Source of the DNA: Bacteroidota bacterium
GTDB lineage: Bacteria > Bacteroidota > Ignavibacteria > Ignavibacteriales > Ignavibacteriaceae
NCBI GenBank assembly: GCA_021790055.1
Contig: JAJYIL010000134.1
Span: 1 to 7,710 of the forward strand
Direction: 5' to 3'
Length of the DNA: 7,710 nucleotides
The number at the start of each line of letters is the position of its first letter. Position 1 is the first letter of the stretch. Positions 1-5,978 of this stretch are shown piece after piece. The translations under genes were made by a program, and so were the position numbers. Under the pieces are notes generated by a model. It had not been told where the DNA came from. It worked only from the letters and a program-made list of their open reading frames with translations, and searched no databases.

Positions 1-102
1 TTGCATCATTATTTTCAAGCTGTCTCTTAATCAATTGCTTAATAAGTTACCTTCGCTGTGCATAAATTAAGAAATTACTCATTTGTCATTCCCAACCATG
101 TC

Positions 103-123
103 ATCCCGGACTTGATCCGGGAT
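103..123. repeat. Short palindromic intergenic repeat
   Basis: ATCCCGGA (103-110) and TCCGGGAT (116-123) form a perfect 8-bp inverted repeat around a 5-nt CTTGA loop. The sequence is preceded by GTCATTCCCAACCATGTC. No T-tract follows on either strand, so it looks like a dispersed palindromic element rather than a terminator. A related hairpin with a CCGGACTTGAAG core lies at 4131-4157. Confidence 0.6.
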
Positions 124-259
124 CTGTTGTTGTTTCGGTATCTCATTTTTTGAATTGTTTTTAAATACTGAATTAAGTTCAGCATGGCTTGTTGGTAATA
201 TAGTTTATTAATATACTGGTTTATAATCAATGCATACTAAAAACATACTCATTTCATAT

Positions 260-303
260 TCATCTTGTACTCATCTTGTATTGATCTTGTACTTATCTTT
301 ATC
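260..303 (+). repeat. Imperfect tandem repeat, about 11-bp unit
   Basis: Three to four consecutive copies of a TCATCTTGTAC-like unit are visible: TCATCTTGTAC at 260-270, TCATCTTGTA at 271-280, TTGATCTTGTAC at 281-292, then TTATCTT. The array lies upstream of the plus-strand gene in otherwise featureless AT-rich DNA. No function is evident. Confidence 0.6.
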
Positions 304-494
304 TCAATACTTTTCCTTTATGCATGCTAAAAGGGCAAAGTCAATTCGGAGGCAATTTCATAACCGCGACGGCATTAGGATGCGTCGTGCTATTCTAAAC
401 TATTCAATAAGAATCCGCGCCCCCAATTCGTCTATTCGTTATTCTGCAATCTACAATCGAAAATCTTAAATCATAAATCATAAGTGGTAATATA

Positions 495-1181
495 ATGGCA
501 TCATTTAATAAACAAGTCCTTGGGCAAGCCCAGGGCGCCGTAGGGGATGTAACTTTCCGTAAACGCAACGGTAAAACCGTTCTATCATCCAAGCCTGCAC
601 CTTTCACGCCGGGTATGGATGTTAAATCGCTTGCAAGACGCGGTAAATTTTTAATTACCATATTGTTTGCAAGCGCTGTAAACTCTGTCCCTTTATTAAA
701 GAATATTTGGACAAAAGCAGCCCCTGCGGGCGTAACCACTTTCAACTTTATAACCCGTACTAACTACGCCTTAACCGGCTCCGGCGGCATTATGACCGCT
801 TTGGTCAGGTTAGCTCCTTCTTTGGGATTTAATGTAAACAATCCTGTTATTGCATTTAATCCTGATTCAATAAAGGTTAACCTCGATGCAATCGGCACCT
901 CGGCTGGTATTGATGTTTTGAGCGAGCCTTCAATAAAGCTTGTCTCGGTTGTCTATTTTGGCAGCCCAGTCGACACCACTTTAAAGAAGAATGAGTTCTT
1001 AACATTTGTATCGGCTCCACAAGCCGCAAACATATCCTCCGCTCTGGAATTTGACCTTGCTTTAGACGATGTCTTGTCCCAGATGCTTGCAATATATCAA
1101 GAGCACAGGGGCTTCTTTGTCCTTGTCACTCTTGATGCGGAAGGCAATGTAGTCCGCTACTCCAACACCTTCGCCGGATAA
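495..1181 (+). CDS. Uncharacterised protein, possible distant DUF6266-like
   Basis: This encodes a 228-residue protein of unknown function and is the only plus-strand gene in the window. The N-terminus is glycine-rich and patterned (G10, G14, G17, then DVTFRKRNGK at 18-27 and KP at 33-34). A hydrophobic helical stretch follows at about 52-66. The C-terminus has a strand-turn-strand look (VLVTLDAEGNVVRYSNTFAG). The glycine-rich start with a basic/GK turn and the closing 'DxxGxxxxYSxTFxG' pattern faintly recall DUF6266 proteins of Bacteroidota, whose role is unknown. That link is inference. No signal peptide or catalytic motif is seen. The ATG is preceded by AGTGG, a weak ribosome site. The gene is visibly more GC-rich than its neighbours, and a GC hairpin begins at its stop codon. 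It is probably monocistronic. Confidence 0.7.
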   Translation: MASFNKQVLGQAQGAVGDVTFRKRNGKTVLSSKPAPFTPGMDVKSLARRGKFLITILFASAVNSVPLLKNIWTKAAPAGVTTFNFITRTNYALTGSGGIMTALVRLAPSLGFNVNNPVIAFNPDSIKVNLDAIGTSAGIDVLSEPSIKLVSVVYFGSPVDTTLKKNEFLTFVSAPQAANISSALEFDLALDDVLSQMLAIYQEHRGFFVLVTLDAEGNVVRYSNTFAG

Positions 1182-1200
1182 CCCCGTTCCCGGGGTATCC
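1176..1200 (+). terminator. GC-rich hairpin at the end of the 495-1181 gene
   Basis: GGAT-a-ACCCCG pairs with CGGGGT-ATCC around a TTCC loop, giving a ten-pair stem with one bulged A. It overlaps the TAA stop (1179-1181). Position and strength suggest transcript termination or 3'-end protection. There is no U-tract afterwards, so it is not a canonical intrinsic terminator. Confidence 0.45.
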
Positions 1201-1205
1201 TCAAC

Positions 1206-1252
1206 GTAGCACAGACCTGTCTGCCGCCTGGCAGATTAGTAATCTGTGCTAC
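1206..1252. repeat. Nested double-hairpin intergenic repeat
   Basis: GTAGCACAGA (1206-1215) pairs perfectly with TCTGTGCTAC (1243-1252). Inside the loop, TCTGCC (1220-1225) pairs with GGCAGA (1230-1235). The two-level stem-loop is much more GC-rich than the AT-rich DNA after it. It follows the hairpin at 1176-1200 directly and looks like a dispersed palindromic element rather than a gene. A related CTGCCAGACAG word occurs at 2962-2972. Confidence 0.6.
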
Positions 1253-1680
1253 AATTATATAATCTCAGATCTTATTTCCTGTCGTTCCTTTTCCTTAAAT
1301 TATTTTAGAGAATTACCGCAATGATACACAACGTTTGCCACTGTTAATGTATAACCTTTGGGAATATTCTTCTAAATATTAGGCTGCTGATATTTAGTTA
1401 ACCATTATAAATAAACCGGTTTTTGAAGTGTAATAAATCTTTATTTCATTCGAAACTTCATTTAAAGTCTTACAATTTGGTATTAATTTCTACAACGAAC
1501 GACTCTATAACAATAAATGTCGCTTTAGCTAATGACCAATGACTATTATATGACCCGTCTCGGCGAAGAACTTTAATACAATATATAATATATCCTCTTT
1601 AGTATAAAATTCTAATAAGAAAGATAAACTACCGGGCCGAAGCAGAACGCTTTAGTTCAAGATTCAGCATCAAGGACAAA
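1253..1680. other. Gene-free AT-rich spacer
   Basis: I find no gene or RNA here. It contains an AATGACCAATGAC word at 1531-1543, typical of the degenerate word repeats elsewhere in the window. A stretch at about 1555-1640 with CGTCTCGGCGAAGAAC and ACTACCGGGCCGAAGC islands in AT-rich DNA may be another dispersed element. No second copy is visible in this window. Confidence 0.5.
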
Positions 1681-1800
1681 TCAAAAATACAAAACCGTCA
1701 GTATGCTGTTATATCTTTTCATCGGTATATTAAATTCAAATACTCTGTCGCTGTCTTTAACATAAAAAGAATCCCTAAACCATGCTCTTGCAGTATCAAC
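1681..1800 (-). pseudogene. Possible C-terminal gene fragment, unidentified
   Basis: A 39-codon open frame without a start codon begins right after an in-frame TAA (1801-1803) and ends at a TGA (1681-1683). Its composition looks protein-like: ARAWFRDSFYVKDSDRVFEF, then NIPMKRYNS. It overlaps the last five bases of the HEPN gene in another frame. It could be the tail of a displaced gene, such as a third member or an earlier neighbour of the toxin-antitoxin cassette. It could also be chance. I do not recognise the family. Confidence 0.3.
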
Positions 1801-2248
1801 TTAATATTCCATATTTTTCTTTGCAAAAAATCTTTACTTTCTCAACACTATTCAATAAGACAGGCGCATATTCCATTACTTTCACAAATATTTCTTTATA
1901 TGTTTCGGGTATATATTCATGTGCAATCGTATTACGCAATTCTCTTATTTCAATAAATGTATCGGCATCGGTTATCAAACCTTTCTTTTCAGCTTTATTA
2001 ATACTGTCGCGTATCCCCCCTTCAATCTCTAGGTCAGCTTTTTCAATCATCTTAAATATTTTTTGTATTAACAAATCGCTTAAACGTGCAAATCGGGAAG
2101 TCAAAGAATCAAACGATTCCAACTCTTCTTCTGTATAAGCCTTCTTAATTTCTATTTTATTGCATTTTTTATAAGAGTAATCTAGTACATTTGCAGCTTC
2201 TTTTAATATACCCAATTCTTCAGCTAACAAATTTATTATACTTGTCAT
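1796..2248 (-). CDS. hepT: HEPN-domain toxin, HepT type
   Basis: This 150-residue, mostly helical protein belongs by motif to the HepT branch of HEPN toxins, which act as cytoplasmic RNases. The diagnostic R-X4-H-X-Y motif is intact as RNTIAHEY (R105, H110, Y112) and includes the RNxxxH catalytic core. In characterised MntA/HepT systems the antitoxin adds AMP to the motif tyrosine and silences the toxin; Y112 is the equivalent here. Amphipathic helices at about 5-25, 40-70 and 115-140 fit the four-helix HEPN fold. The ATG lies in an ATGA overlap (2245-2248) with the upstream nucleotidyltransferase gene, so the two are translationally coupled. The length is normal and nothing looks broken. The family call is strong; activity is inferred. 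Confidence 0.88.
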   Translation of the reverse strand: MTSIINLLAEELGILKEAANVLDYSYKKCNKIEIKKAYTEEELESFDSLTSRFARLSDLLIQKIFKMIEKADLEIEGGIRDSINKAEKKGLITDADTFIEIRELRNTIAHEYIPETYKEIFVKVMEYAPVLLNSVEKVKIFCKEKYGILS

Positions 2249-2526
2249 AGTTGAATACTTCTTTCAAATATATATTTCAAAAACGCAGTATTTAATCCGG
2301 GCGCTGCAATTAGGTCTATTCTTTGTTCACCGATCAAATTATATAGGTCAATTTTGATCTTTATTTTTTCATGTAATTTTATCTTATCCGACAGAATTAA
2401 TATATCTATATCTCCGCCTCTTTTTGTATCATCAGTTCTGGAGCCAAATAAATAAACATGTGCATTTTCATCATACTTCTTTACTGCTGTTTTAATGGCT
2501 TCTATTTCAATTTGTTTTAACCGCAT
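2245..2526 (-). CDS. mntA: MNT-family nucleotidyltransferase antitoxin, MntA type
   Basis: This 93-residue minimal nucleotidyltransferase carries the pol-beta-fold signature: YLFGSR (GSR at 28-30), a GGDIDILIL strand with the two metal-binding aspartates D39 and D41, and a third carboxylate in RIDLIAA (D71). In studied MntA/HepT pairs this enzyme uses ATP to AMPylate the HEPN toxin and so neutralises it. All three acidic residues are present, so it should be catalytically competent. It is the first gene of the operon and overlaps hepT by four bases. The ATG at 2524-2526 follows AT-rich DNA with no clear Shine-Dalgarno sequence. The length matches stand-alone MNT proteins. Confidence 0.88.
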   Translation of the reverse strand: MRLKQIEIEAIKTAVKKYDENAHVYLFGSRTDDTKRGGDIDILILSDKIKLHEKIKIKIDLYNLIGEQRIDLIAAPGLNTAFLKYIFERSIQL

Positions 2527-3084
2527 AAAAATTATTGGATTTATAAATAATTGGCTTTACACAAAATTAAAAAAATTTAAGTCTTATATCCTTATAAAAA
2601 TCTACAATCATATTAAATAGTCTGTAGTTTATAGTGTGTGGTTCGTTGTTAAATGCAATACGTCGTTTGTAGCTGTTAGTTCGTTGTTTGTAGTTCTTAG
2701 TGCGTAGTTGGTAGTACCTGGTCGATAAATGCATTAGTTAAATCCAGCCTCGTCACCTTGTTACTTTGTTCCCTTGTTACTTTGTTTACTAATTACTTGT
2801 CACCTTGTTACTTAGTGCCTGGTTCTTAGTTATTCGTCAATCAATAATTCTTAATTCCAACAACAAATGACCCAATGACTATGAATGACAACTTAATGGC
2901 GTTATAGCAAATGACCAATGACCGTTCTATTCATCAATCCTTCTGACCTCCGGTTGCTGAGCTGCCAGACAGATCTTGTCGAAGTGTAGAAGCATGCCTT
3001 CCTCTTGCATTTCCTTTTGTCTTACTAAGCCAAAGTCTTATAGGTCAGTGGTGAAATGTTTTTCTAACTTCTGAAAGTTGTCAT
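2527..3084. repeat. Spacer of degenerate word repeats
   Basis: No gene is supported. The spacer is a patchwork of degenerate short words. GTAGTT/TTCGTTGTT/TTCTTAGT words fill about 2620-2720. CACCTTGTTACTTTGTT words fill about 2751-2816. AATGACCAATGAC words fill about 2863-2932. A 21-bp stretch (2822-2842) recurs exactly at 6242-6262. A CTTGTCGAAGTGTAGAAGC element follows at 2951-3002. The mntA promoter should lie near 2530-2600, but none is clear. Confidence 0.6.
2951..3002. repeat. Dispersed repeat, copy 1
   Basis: CGGTTGCTGAG...CTTGTCGAAGTGTAGAAGCATGCCTTCC matches 3733-3778 (CGGTTGCTTAG...CTTGTCGAAGTGTCGAAGCATACCTTCC). Differences are scattered, and a few bases are inserted in this copy. 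The two copies flank the DUF4258/YgiT pair in the same orientation. Confidence 0.65.
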
Positions 3085-3321
3085 TCAAGCAACTTTAGTT
3101 CTAAATACTTTCCCTACCTTTTGAACCTTCAAATTTTTTGTGGACAATTTCAGTTTGGTTTCTTCAAGTTGCCTCATGGTTTTGTTATCATAATACCTTT
3201 CTCCACAGTTGCTGCATACCAGCACTTCAACCGATACTAGAATTATATCACTTTCAACCTTGATTTCTTCATCAACAATTTTCTTCTGAATATCGGGGCT
3301 TTTACAAATTACACATTTCAT
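3085..3321 (-). CDS. YgiT-type zinc-finger protein, probable antitoxin
   Basis: This 78-residue protein has two CxxC knuckles (C3/C6 in MKCVICKS and C36/C39 in VCSNCGERYY), typical of the YgiT/MqsA N-terminal zinc-binding domain. The C-terminal third is basic (KLKLSTKNLKVQKVGK). There is no room for the helix-turn-helix found in full-length MqsA, so this is the short form usually paired with a small RelE-superfamily or DUF4258 toxin. Its ATG sits in an ATGA overlap (3318-3321) with the preceding gene, with GAGAAAAG just upstream as a ribosome site. Gene order is toxin then antitoxin, as in mqsRA. A weak AAAGTTG/CAACTTT hairpin (3074-3096) overlaps its end. The antitoxin role is inferred from family and context. 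Confidence 0.82.
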   Translation of the reverse strand: MKCVICKSPDIQKKIVDEEIKVESDIILVSVEVLVCSNCGERYYDNKTMRQLEETKLKLSTKNLKVQKVGKVFRTKVA

Positions 3322-3635
3322 GCTTTTCTCATTTCATTATCTATCCATTTATCAGGATTGGGTTGATAGACCGTAATAATTATTGTTATGTTATCTTCTT
3401 TTGAATACGCACATACAATGTGCAGTGCTCTATTCAATGCGGTCTTTCCATATACAAGGCAGCTTGGATAAGGCTCATCATCCGGATAATTCTCAATTAT
3501 CTTCCCGCTAATTACAGCCTCGTGAACTTCCTTTTCTAAAATTACACCATACTCTTCTATTTCCATTTCCATTCTAGCATGTCGTGAAAATAAGGTTTTT
3601 TCATTCTCAAAACAATTCCGTATTTCGTCAAGCAT
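3318..3635 (-). CDS. DUF4258 protein, probable toxin partner
   Basis: This 105-residue protein has the DUF4258 layout. There is an N-terminal helix with a 'FSRHARMEM' segment (H19, R21), a middle EVHEAVISGKIIENYPDD segment, then LVYGKTALNRALHIV (H72), and a final strand ITVYQPNPDKW (T88, Y90). DUF4258 proteins resemble the compact RelE/BrnT-like fold and are often encoded beside YgiT-type zinc-finger genes; toxicity as an RNase is plausible but not shown. The ATG is preceded by AT-rich DNA without a clear Shine-Dalgarno sequence. It is the first gene of a two-gene operon, with a 4-bp overlap to the zinc-finger gene. All parts of the fold seem present. Confidence 0.8.
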   Translation of the reverse strand: MLDEIRNCFENEKTLFSRHARMEMEIEEYGVILEKEVHEAVISGKIIENYPDDEPYPSCLVYGKTALNRALHIVCAYSKEDNITIIITVYQPNPDKWIDNEMRKA

Positions 3636-3732
3636 TAAGATATGATTTTAATTGAGAGATCACATGTTATCTAAATATTTCCCGGGTCTGCGGGTTGTTA
3701 TTGTTTTGCTCGCTAAGGTATTGGTCGTAGCG

Positions 3733-3778
3733 CGGTTGCTTAGCATTGAGCTTGTCGAAGTGTCGAAGCATACCTTCC
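3733..3778. repeat. Dispersed repeat, copy 2
   Basis: CGGTTGCTTAGCATTGAG followed by CTTGTCGAAGTGTCGAAGCAT is the second copy of the element at 2951-3002. It contains the TTCGACAAGCTCA motif (reverse strand) often met in bacterial intergenic repeats. It sits about 100 bp upstream of the DUF4258 gene start. Confidence 0.65.
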
Positions 3779-3886
3779 ATTCATCCTTGTCACCTTGTAA
3801 ACACTTTTTCTTCTCTCTTTCAATTCATTCATTCCCGCCAGAGGACGGGCATTATTCAAAATTCAACATTTATATTAGTCACCCAT

Positions 3887-4045
3887 TCACCTGGCCACTT
3901 GTTCTTCGTACTTAGTCCGTAGTTTGTTGTCACCTTGTTCCGATATTACAAATTCACCCACTAATGTATTTTTGGGGTCTAATTTTTTGAACCAAAGTTC
4001 ATCCGCCTTCGGTGGAAATTGCGGCTTGTCGCCCTGTGCTCTAAT
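3887..4045 (-). pseudogene. Possible coding relic or protein-like repeat
   Basis: A 52-codon open frame with no start codon runs from just after a TAA (4046-4048) to a TGA (3887-3889). Its first two thirds look protein-like (GDKPQFPPKADELWFKKL, then DPKNTLVGEFVISEQ). The last third is a translation of the CACCTTG/AGTCCGTAGT words. The protein-like part could be the relic of a gene invaded by repeats. It could equally be another dispersed intergenic element whose translation happens to look good. I do not recognise a family. Confidence 0.25.
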
Positions 4046-4130
4046 TTAACCAGACTTGTGAATTAAATTATAAACCGTTCCGTCAAAGCCGGACAGGTAA
4101 AATGGTTACTAATGCAAATGTATTTATCAT

Positions 4131-4157
4131 TAACACCGGACTTGAAGTCTGGTGCTA
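4131..4157. repeat. Imperfect hairpin repeat
   Basis: TAACACCGGAC (4131-4141) pairs with GTCTGGTGCTA (4147-4157) around a TTGAA loop, with one mismatch and one G-U pair. The CCGGACTTGA core is shared with the palindrome at 103-123. No T-tract follows, so it is read as a dispersed palindromic element. Confidence 0.5.
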
Positions 4158-4440
4158 ATGGTATAAAAATTCTATTGTAGTATTTCATGTCTCCCTCAGT
4201 GGTAAAATGTTTTTTCTTTCTTCTCCCGAAGGGATCCCACTAAACGATGACGGCTTCTGTCTTCTGGCTTCTTCCTTCATCCCTCCCAACATGCGTCACT
4301 CTTCCTTCCACCACCCACCGCCAACCTCCTACAACCTACAGACAACAAACTAAGTGAAACTCACTCTGCCACAGCAGCGTCAGTACTGATTTATCACATA
4401 GTGCCCACTTCTGGTAATCCGGCATTGCTGCGGTCTGTTT

Positions 4441-4625
4441 GTTAAATTCGTGATTATAGTTATTGGTTTGTTGTTCGTAGTTTTTTGTTCGCAGCCCTTA
4501 GTCCGTTGTAACTTTGTCACTTCACCAACTCACCAACTTACTCATTCACCGATTCACCTAGTCTGTTGTTCTTGGTTCTTAGTCCGTCGTCCTTAGTTCT
4601 TTGTCTCCTTGTCACTTCTTTACCG
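4441..4625. repeat. Dense word-repeat block
   Basis: The block consists of degenerate copies of TTGTTCGTAGTTCTTAGTCC, TTCACCAACTCACC and CCTTGTCACTT words. The 21 bases at 4497-4517 are identical to 6193-6213. The 38 bases at 4553-4590 match 6168-6205 with four substitutions. The word order is also similar in both places, so they are related blocks rather than chance low complexity. Confidence 0.7.
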
Positions 4626-4730
4626 CTTCATCGATAAACCTAACGTACCCTTCGCAACTATCTCAATCTAAACTTTAACCTCTGCCTTGACTACTTTGTC
4701 TGATCTTTAACCCAAAAGGTTTTAAAATTT

Positions 4731-5081
4731 CTAAGCCAATAAAGATTCAGCCGGTACATTAAATTTCTTGTGAAGCTGGCGCATCATATTAGCGGTTAAA
4801 TTTCTTTTTCGGTTTAATATCTCGGAAACCCTATTACGTCCGCCCAATACCTCAGCTAGATCGGACTGCTGTAAACCCATTTGTTCCATTCTGAATTTTA
4901 TAGCTTCTATCGGATCTGGCGGTTCAATTTTATATTTTTTTACTTCGTATGCTTCTACAAGCGTTACCAATACTTCCAGCATATCTCCTTCACGTGTATT
5001 TGGATTTGCATTCCATAGTTTATCTATCTCTTTTAATGCGTTATTATAATCTTTTAAATTTTTTATCGGTTTAATCTTCAT
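4731..5081 (-). CDS. higA: HigA-type helix-turn-helix antitoxin, apparently solitary
   Basis: This 116-residue protein matches the HigA/COG5499 plan throughout. It opens with MKIKPIKN and an acidic N-terminal helix, then GDMLEVLVTLVEAYE (32-46), the family hallmark EPPDPIEAIKFRMEQ (53-67), and a Cro/C1-type helix-turn-helix at about 61-115. The helix-turn-helix has QSDLAEVLG (72-80) and recognition helix NRVSEILNRK (83-92). HigA normally binds and inhibits the HigB RNase and represses its own operon. HigB is usually encoded directly upstream, but no such gene or recognisable remnant lies in 5082-5449 or downstream. The ATG is backed by a strong ribosome site at 5089-5095. It may be an orphan antitoxin or a regulator neutralising a toxin elsewhere. 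Confidence 0.9.
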   Translation of the reverse strand: MKIKPIKNLKDYNNALKEIDKLWNANPNTREGDMLEVLVTLVEAYEVKKYKIEPPDPIEAIKFRMEQMGLQQSDLAEVLGGRNRVSEILNRKRNLTANMMRQLHKKFNVPAESLLA

Positions 5082-5088
5082 AATTAAA

Positions 5089-5095
5089 TTTCCTC
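5089..5095 (-). promoter_or_regulatory. Ribosome binding site for the HigA-type gene
   Basis: GAGGAAA on the minus strand lies seven bases before the ATG. It is among the clearest Shine-Dalgarno sequences in the window and confirms the start codon. Confidence 0.7.
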
Positions 5096-5202
5096 TGCAT
5101 TAACCTGCCTGCCGAGCGTGTTGCAGAACTTGAATTCTCATTTCGAGTTATTAAAAAAGGCATTGCCTTCATTTATCATTTGAATGACATATTTTTTTTA
5201 GC

Positions 5203-5276
5203 TGTCATTCCGAACCCCGGTTTACTGGGTGAGGAATCTCTGAGATTTCTCCTTCGAAGACTCAGTCGAAATGACA
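5203..5276. repeat. 74-bp dispersed element with terminal inverted repeats
   Basis: The element begins TGTCATTCCGA and ends TCGAAATGACA, so its outer 7 bp (TGTCATT/AATGACA) are perfect inverted repeats. Inside is a second palindrome, AATCTC-T-GAGATT (5235-5247). This type of GTCATTCC...GAGGAATCTC...TCGAAATGACA sequence is a widespread bacterial intergenic element, often mis-annotated as small proteins. It carries no gene; its mobility is unknown. A lone TGAATGACAT at 5181-5190 lies just before it. Confidence 0.75.
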
Positions 5277-5449
5277 TCATAGGCATTTGCGCAACAGACT
5301 CTGCCGGTAAGCAGGTTTTGTTATATCCTAAATGTGTTCCAATAAAACGAATATATAGATAACTAAAATCATATTTTATACCAGCAACTAATCTGTAATC
5401 ATTCCCTTTTATATTAAAAACAACATGTCATTAATATGTTTTGAATATT

Positions 5450-5821
5450 TTATTTCTGGTATAATACTAAATCAGATTCTCGCACTTTAGCCAATTCTTT
5501 ATCTGCGCTAATTATAGGTACATTCAAGTATAACGCCGTTGCTATAACTATGCTATCTGGCAGCCTTAATGAATACTTCCTTCGTAATTCAACAGTACGT
5601 TCTTTTATTAACTGGTTAATATCTAATATTATACATTCGGAAAGAAATTGTTTTATTTTTAATCTTTCATTCTCTTTCAAATCCTTATAAGAAAGCAATT
5701 CAAGTTCGCTTATAAAAGAAACTATCAATTGTTTGTTCTCAAGCAAAGGGATTAGAGCTTTATCTCCGCCAAGAAAGTATAAAACAATATTTGTATCTAA
5801 TAAAACGCTATTGCCACTCAT
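5450..5821 (-). CDS. vapC: PIN-domain ribonuclease toxin, VapC type
   Basis: This 123-residue single-domain PIN nuclease has the full acidic active site: D9 in LLDTNIVLYFL, E39 in FISELELL, D89 in LPDSIVIATAL and D107 in ISADKEL. VapC toxins are Mg2+-dependent endoribonucleases that cut specific RNAs, often tRNA or rRNA, in the cytoplasm. The length is normal and all motifs are intact. The ATG (5819-5821) lies inside the 3' end of the upstream antitoxin gene, with a 14-bp overlap, so the pair should be co-translated. The start is supported because the first motif aspartate then falls at the usual position near residue 9. Confidence 0.9.
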   Translation of the reverse strand: MSGNSVLLDTNIVLYFLGGDKALIPLLENKQLIVSFISELELLSYKDLKENERLKIKQFLSECIILDINQLIKERTVELRRKYSLRLPDSIVIATALYLNVPIISADKELAKVRESDLVLYQK

Positions 5822-5978
5822 TACGCCACAGTTTTTGAAGTCTGCGAGGGTCTTCTTTTAGCTTTATACTACCGCAGTATTTTTTCAGATCTACTACTTT
5901 CTTTTTCCCTTTTCTCTTTTCCGCAAGCAAAGAATGGATTTCCTTCCTCTGCATTCCTTTTTTAATTATAGTTACCAT
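5808..5978 (-). CDS. Small antitoxin of the PIN toxin, VapB-like
   Basis: This 56-residue basic protein starts MVTIIKKGMQRKEIHSLLAE and continues with a lysine-rich linker (KRKGKKKVVDLKKY). It ends CGSIKLKEDPRRLQKLWRNEW. The C-terminal 'CGxIKLKEDPxxxQKxxRNEW' pattern is, as I know it, typical of short antitoxins paired with PIN toxins; it wraps the nuclease, while the N-terminus binds operator DNA. It is too short for common gene-length cut-offs and easily missed. The stop TAG (5808-5810) falls inside vapC. GGAAAAG upstream of the ATG may serve as a weak ribosome site. It is the first gene of the operon and probably autoregulates it. Confidence 0.82.
   Translation of the reverse strand: MVTIIKKGMQRKEIHSLLAEKRKGKKKVVDLKKYCGSIKLKEDPRRLQKLWRNEWQ

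Larger units (their letters stand above)
1..494. other. Non-coding leader region with repeats
   Basis: I see no convincing gene here. The region holds a palindromic repeat at 103-123, a weak CTGAA/TTCAG inverted repeat at 168-182 and a short tandem array at 260-303. Just before the next gene is a run of 'CAATC.ACAATCGAAAATC'-type words at about 447-482. An open frame at 230-469 on the plus strand translates low-complexity sequence and these words, so I do not call it a gene. The promoter of the gene at 495 must lie here, but no convincing -35/-10 pair stands out. Confidence 0.6.
3636..4730. other. 1.1-kb gene-free spacer rich in repeats
   Basis: This is the longest stretch without a supported gene. 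It holds a dispersed repeat (3733-3778), a CCCG/CGGG inverted repeat near 3835-3849, an open fragment at 3887-4045 and a hairpin at 4131-4157. A 'CTCAGTGGTAAAATGTTTTTT' word near 4197 echoes 3043-3057. A GC-richer block at about 4366-4436 has a 29-codon minus-strand frame (4336-4425) that I do not call. Dense word repeats fill about 4441-4625. The plus-strand frame at 3652-3915 simply translates repeats. No RNA gene or mobile-element gene was seen. Confidence 0.6.
5082..5449. other. Spacer between the HigA-type gene and the PIN toxin
   Basis: No gene is supported. The space where a HigB toxin would be expected holds only repeat-like DNA. There is a CCTGCCTGCCGAGCGTG block at about 5103-5119 and a 74-bp inverted-repeat element at 5203-5276, followed by AT-rich sequence to 5449. 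The plus-strand frame at 5180-5362 is a translation of the 74-bp element. Confidence 0.6.

Noticed and set aside
230..469. Plus-strand open frame of 79 codons
   Set aside because: It translates the CATCTTGTAC tandem array and word repeats. It has no ribosome site or domain.
404..745. Minus-strand open frame of 113 codons
   Set aside because: It lies antisense to the start of the 495-1181 gene and its tail translates CAATC-type words. It has no family features.
877..1092. Minus-strand open frame of 71 codons
   Set aside because: It is a shadow within the 495-1181 gene, with a composition unlike a protein.
1782..2138. Plus-strand open frame of 118 codons
   Set aside because: It is antisense to hepT, whose motif-bearing frame is clearly the real one.
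3652..3915. Plus-strand open frame of 87 codons
   Set aside because: It runs through the CTTGTCGAAGTG element and the CACCTTG words, so it is repeat translation.
4441..4625. Possible CRISPR array or simple microsatellite
   Set aside because: The words are degenerate, of variable length and not separated by uniform unique spacers.
5180..5362. Plus-strand open frame of 60 codons
   Set aside because: Its sequence (VIPNPGLLGEESLRFLLRRL) is the translation of the 74-bp dispersed element.
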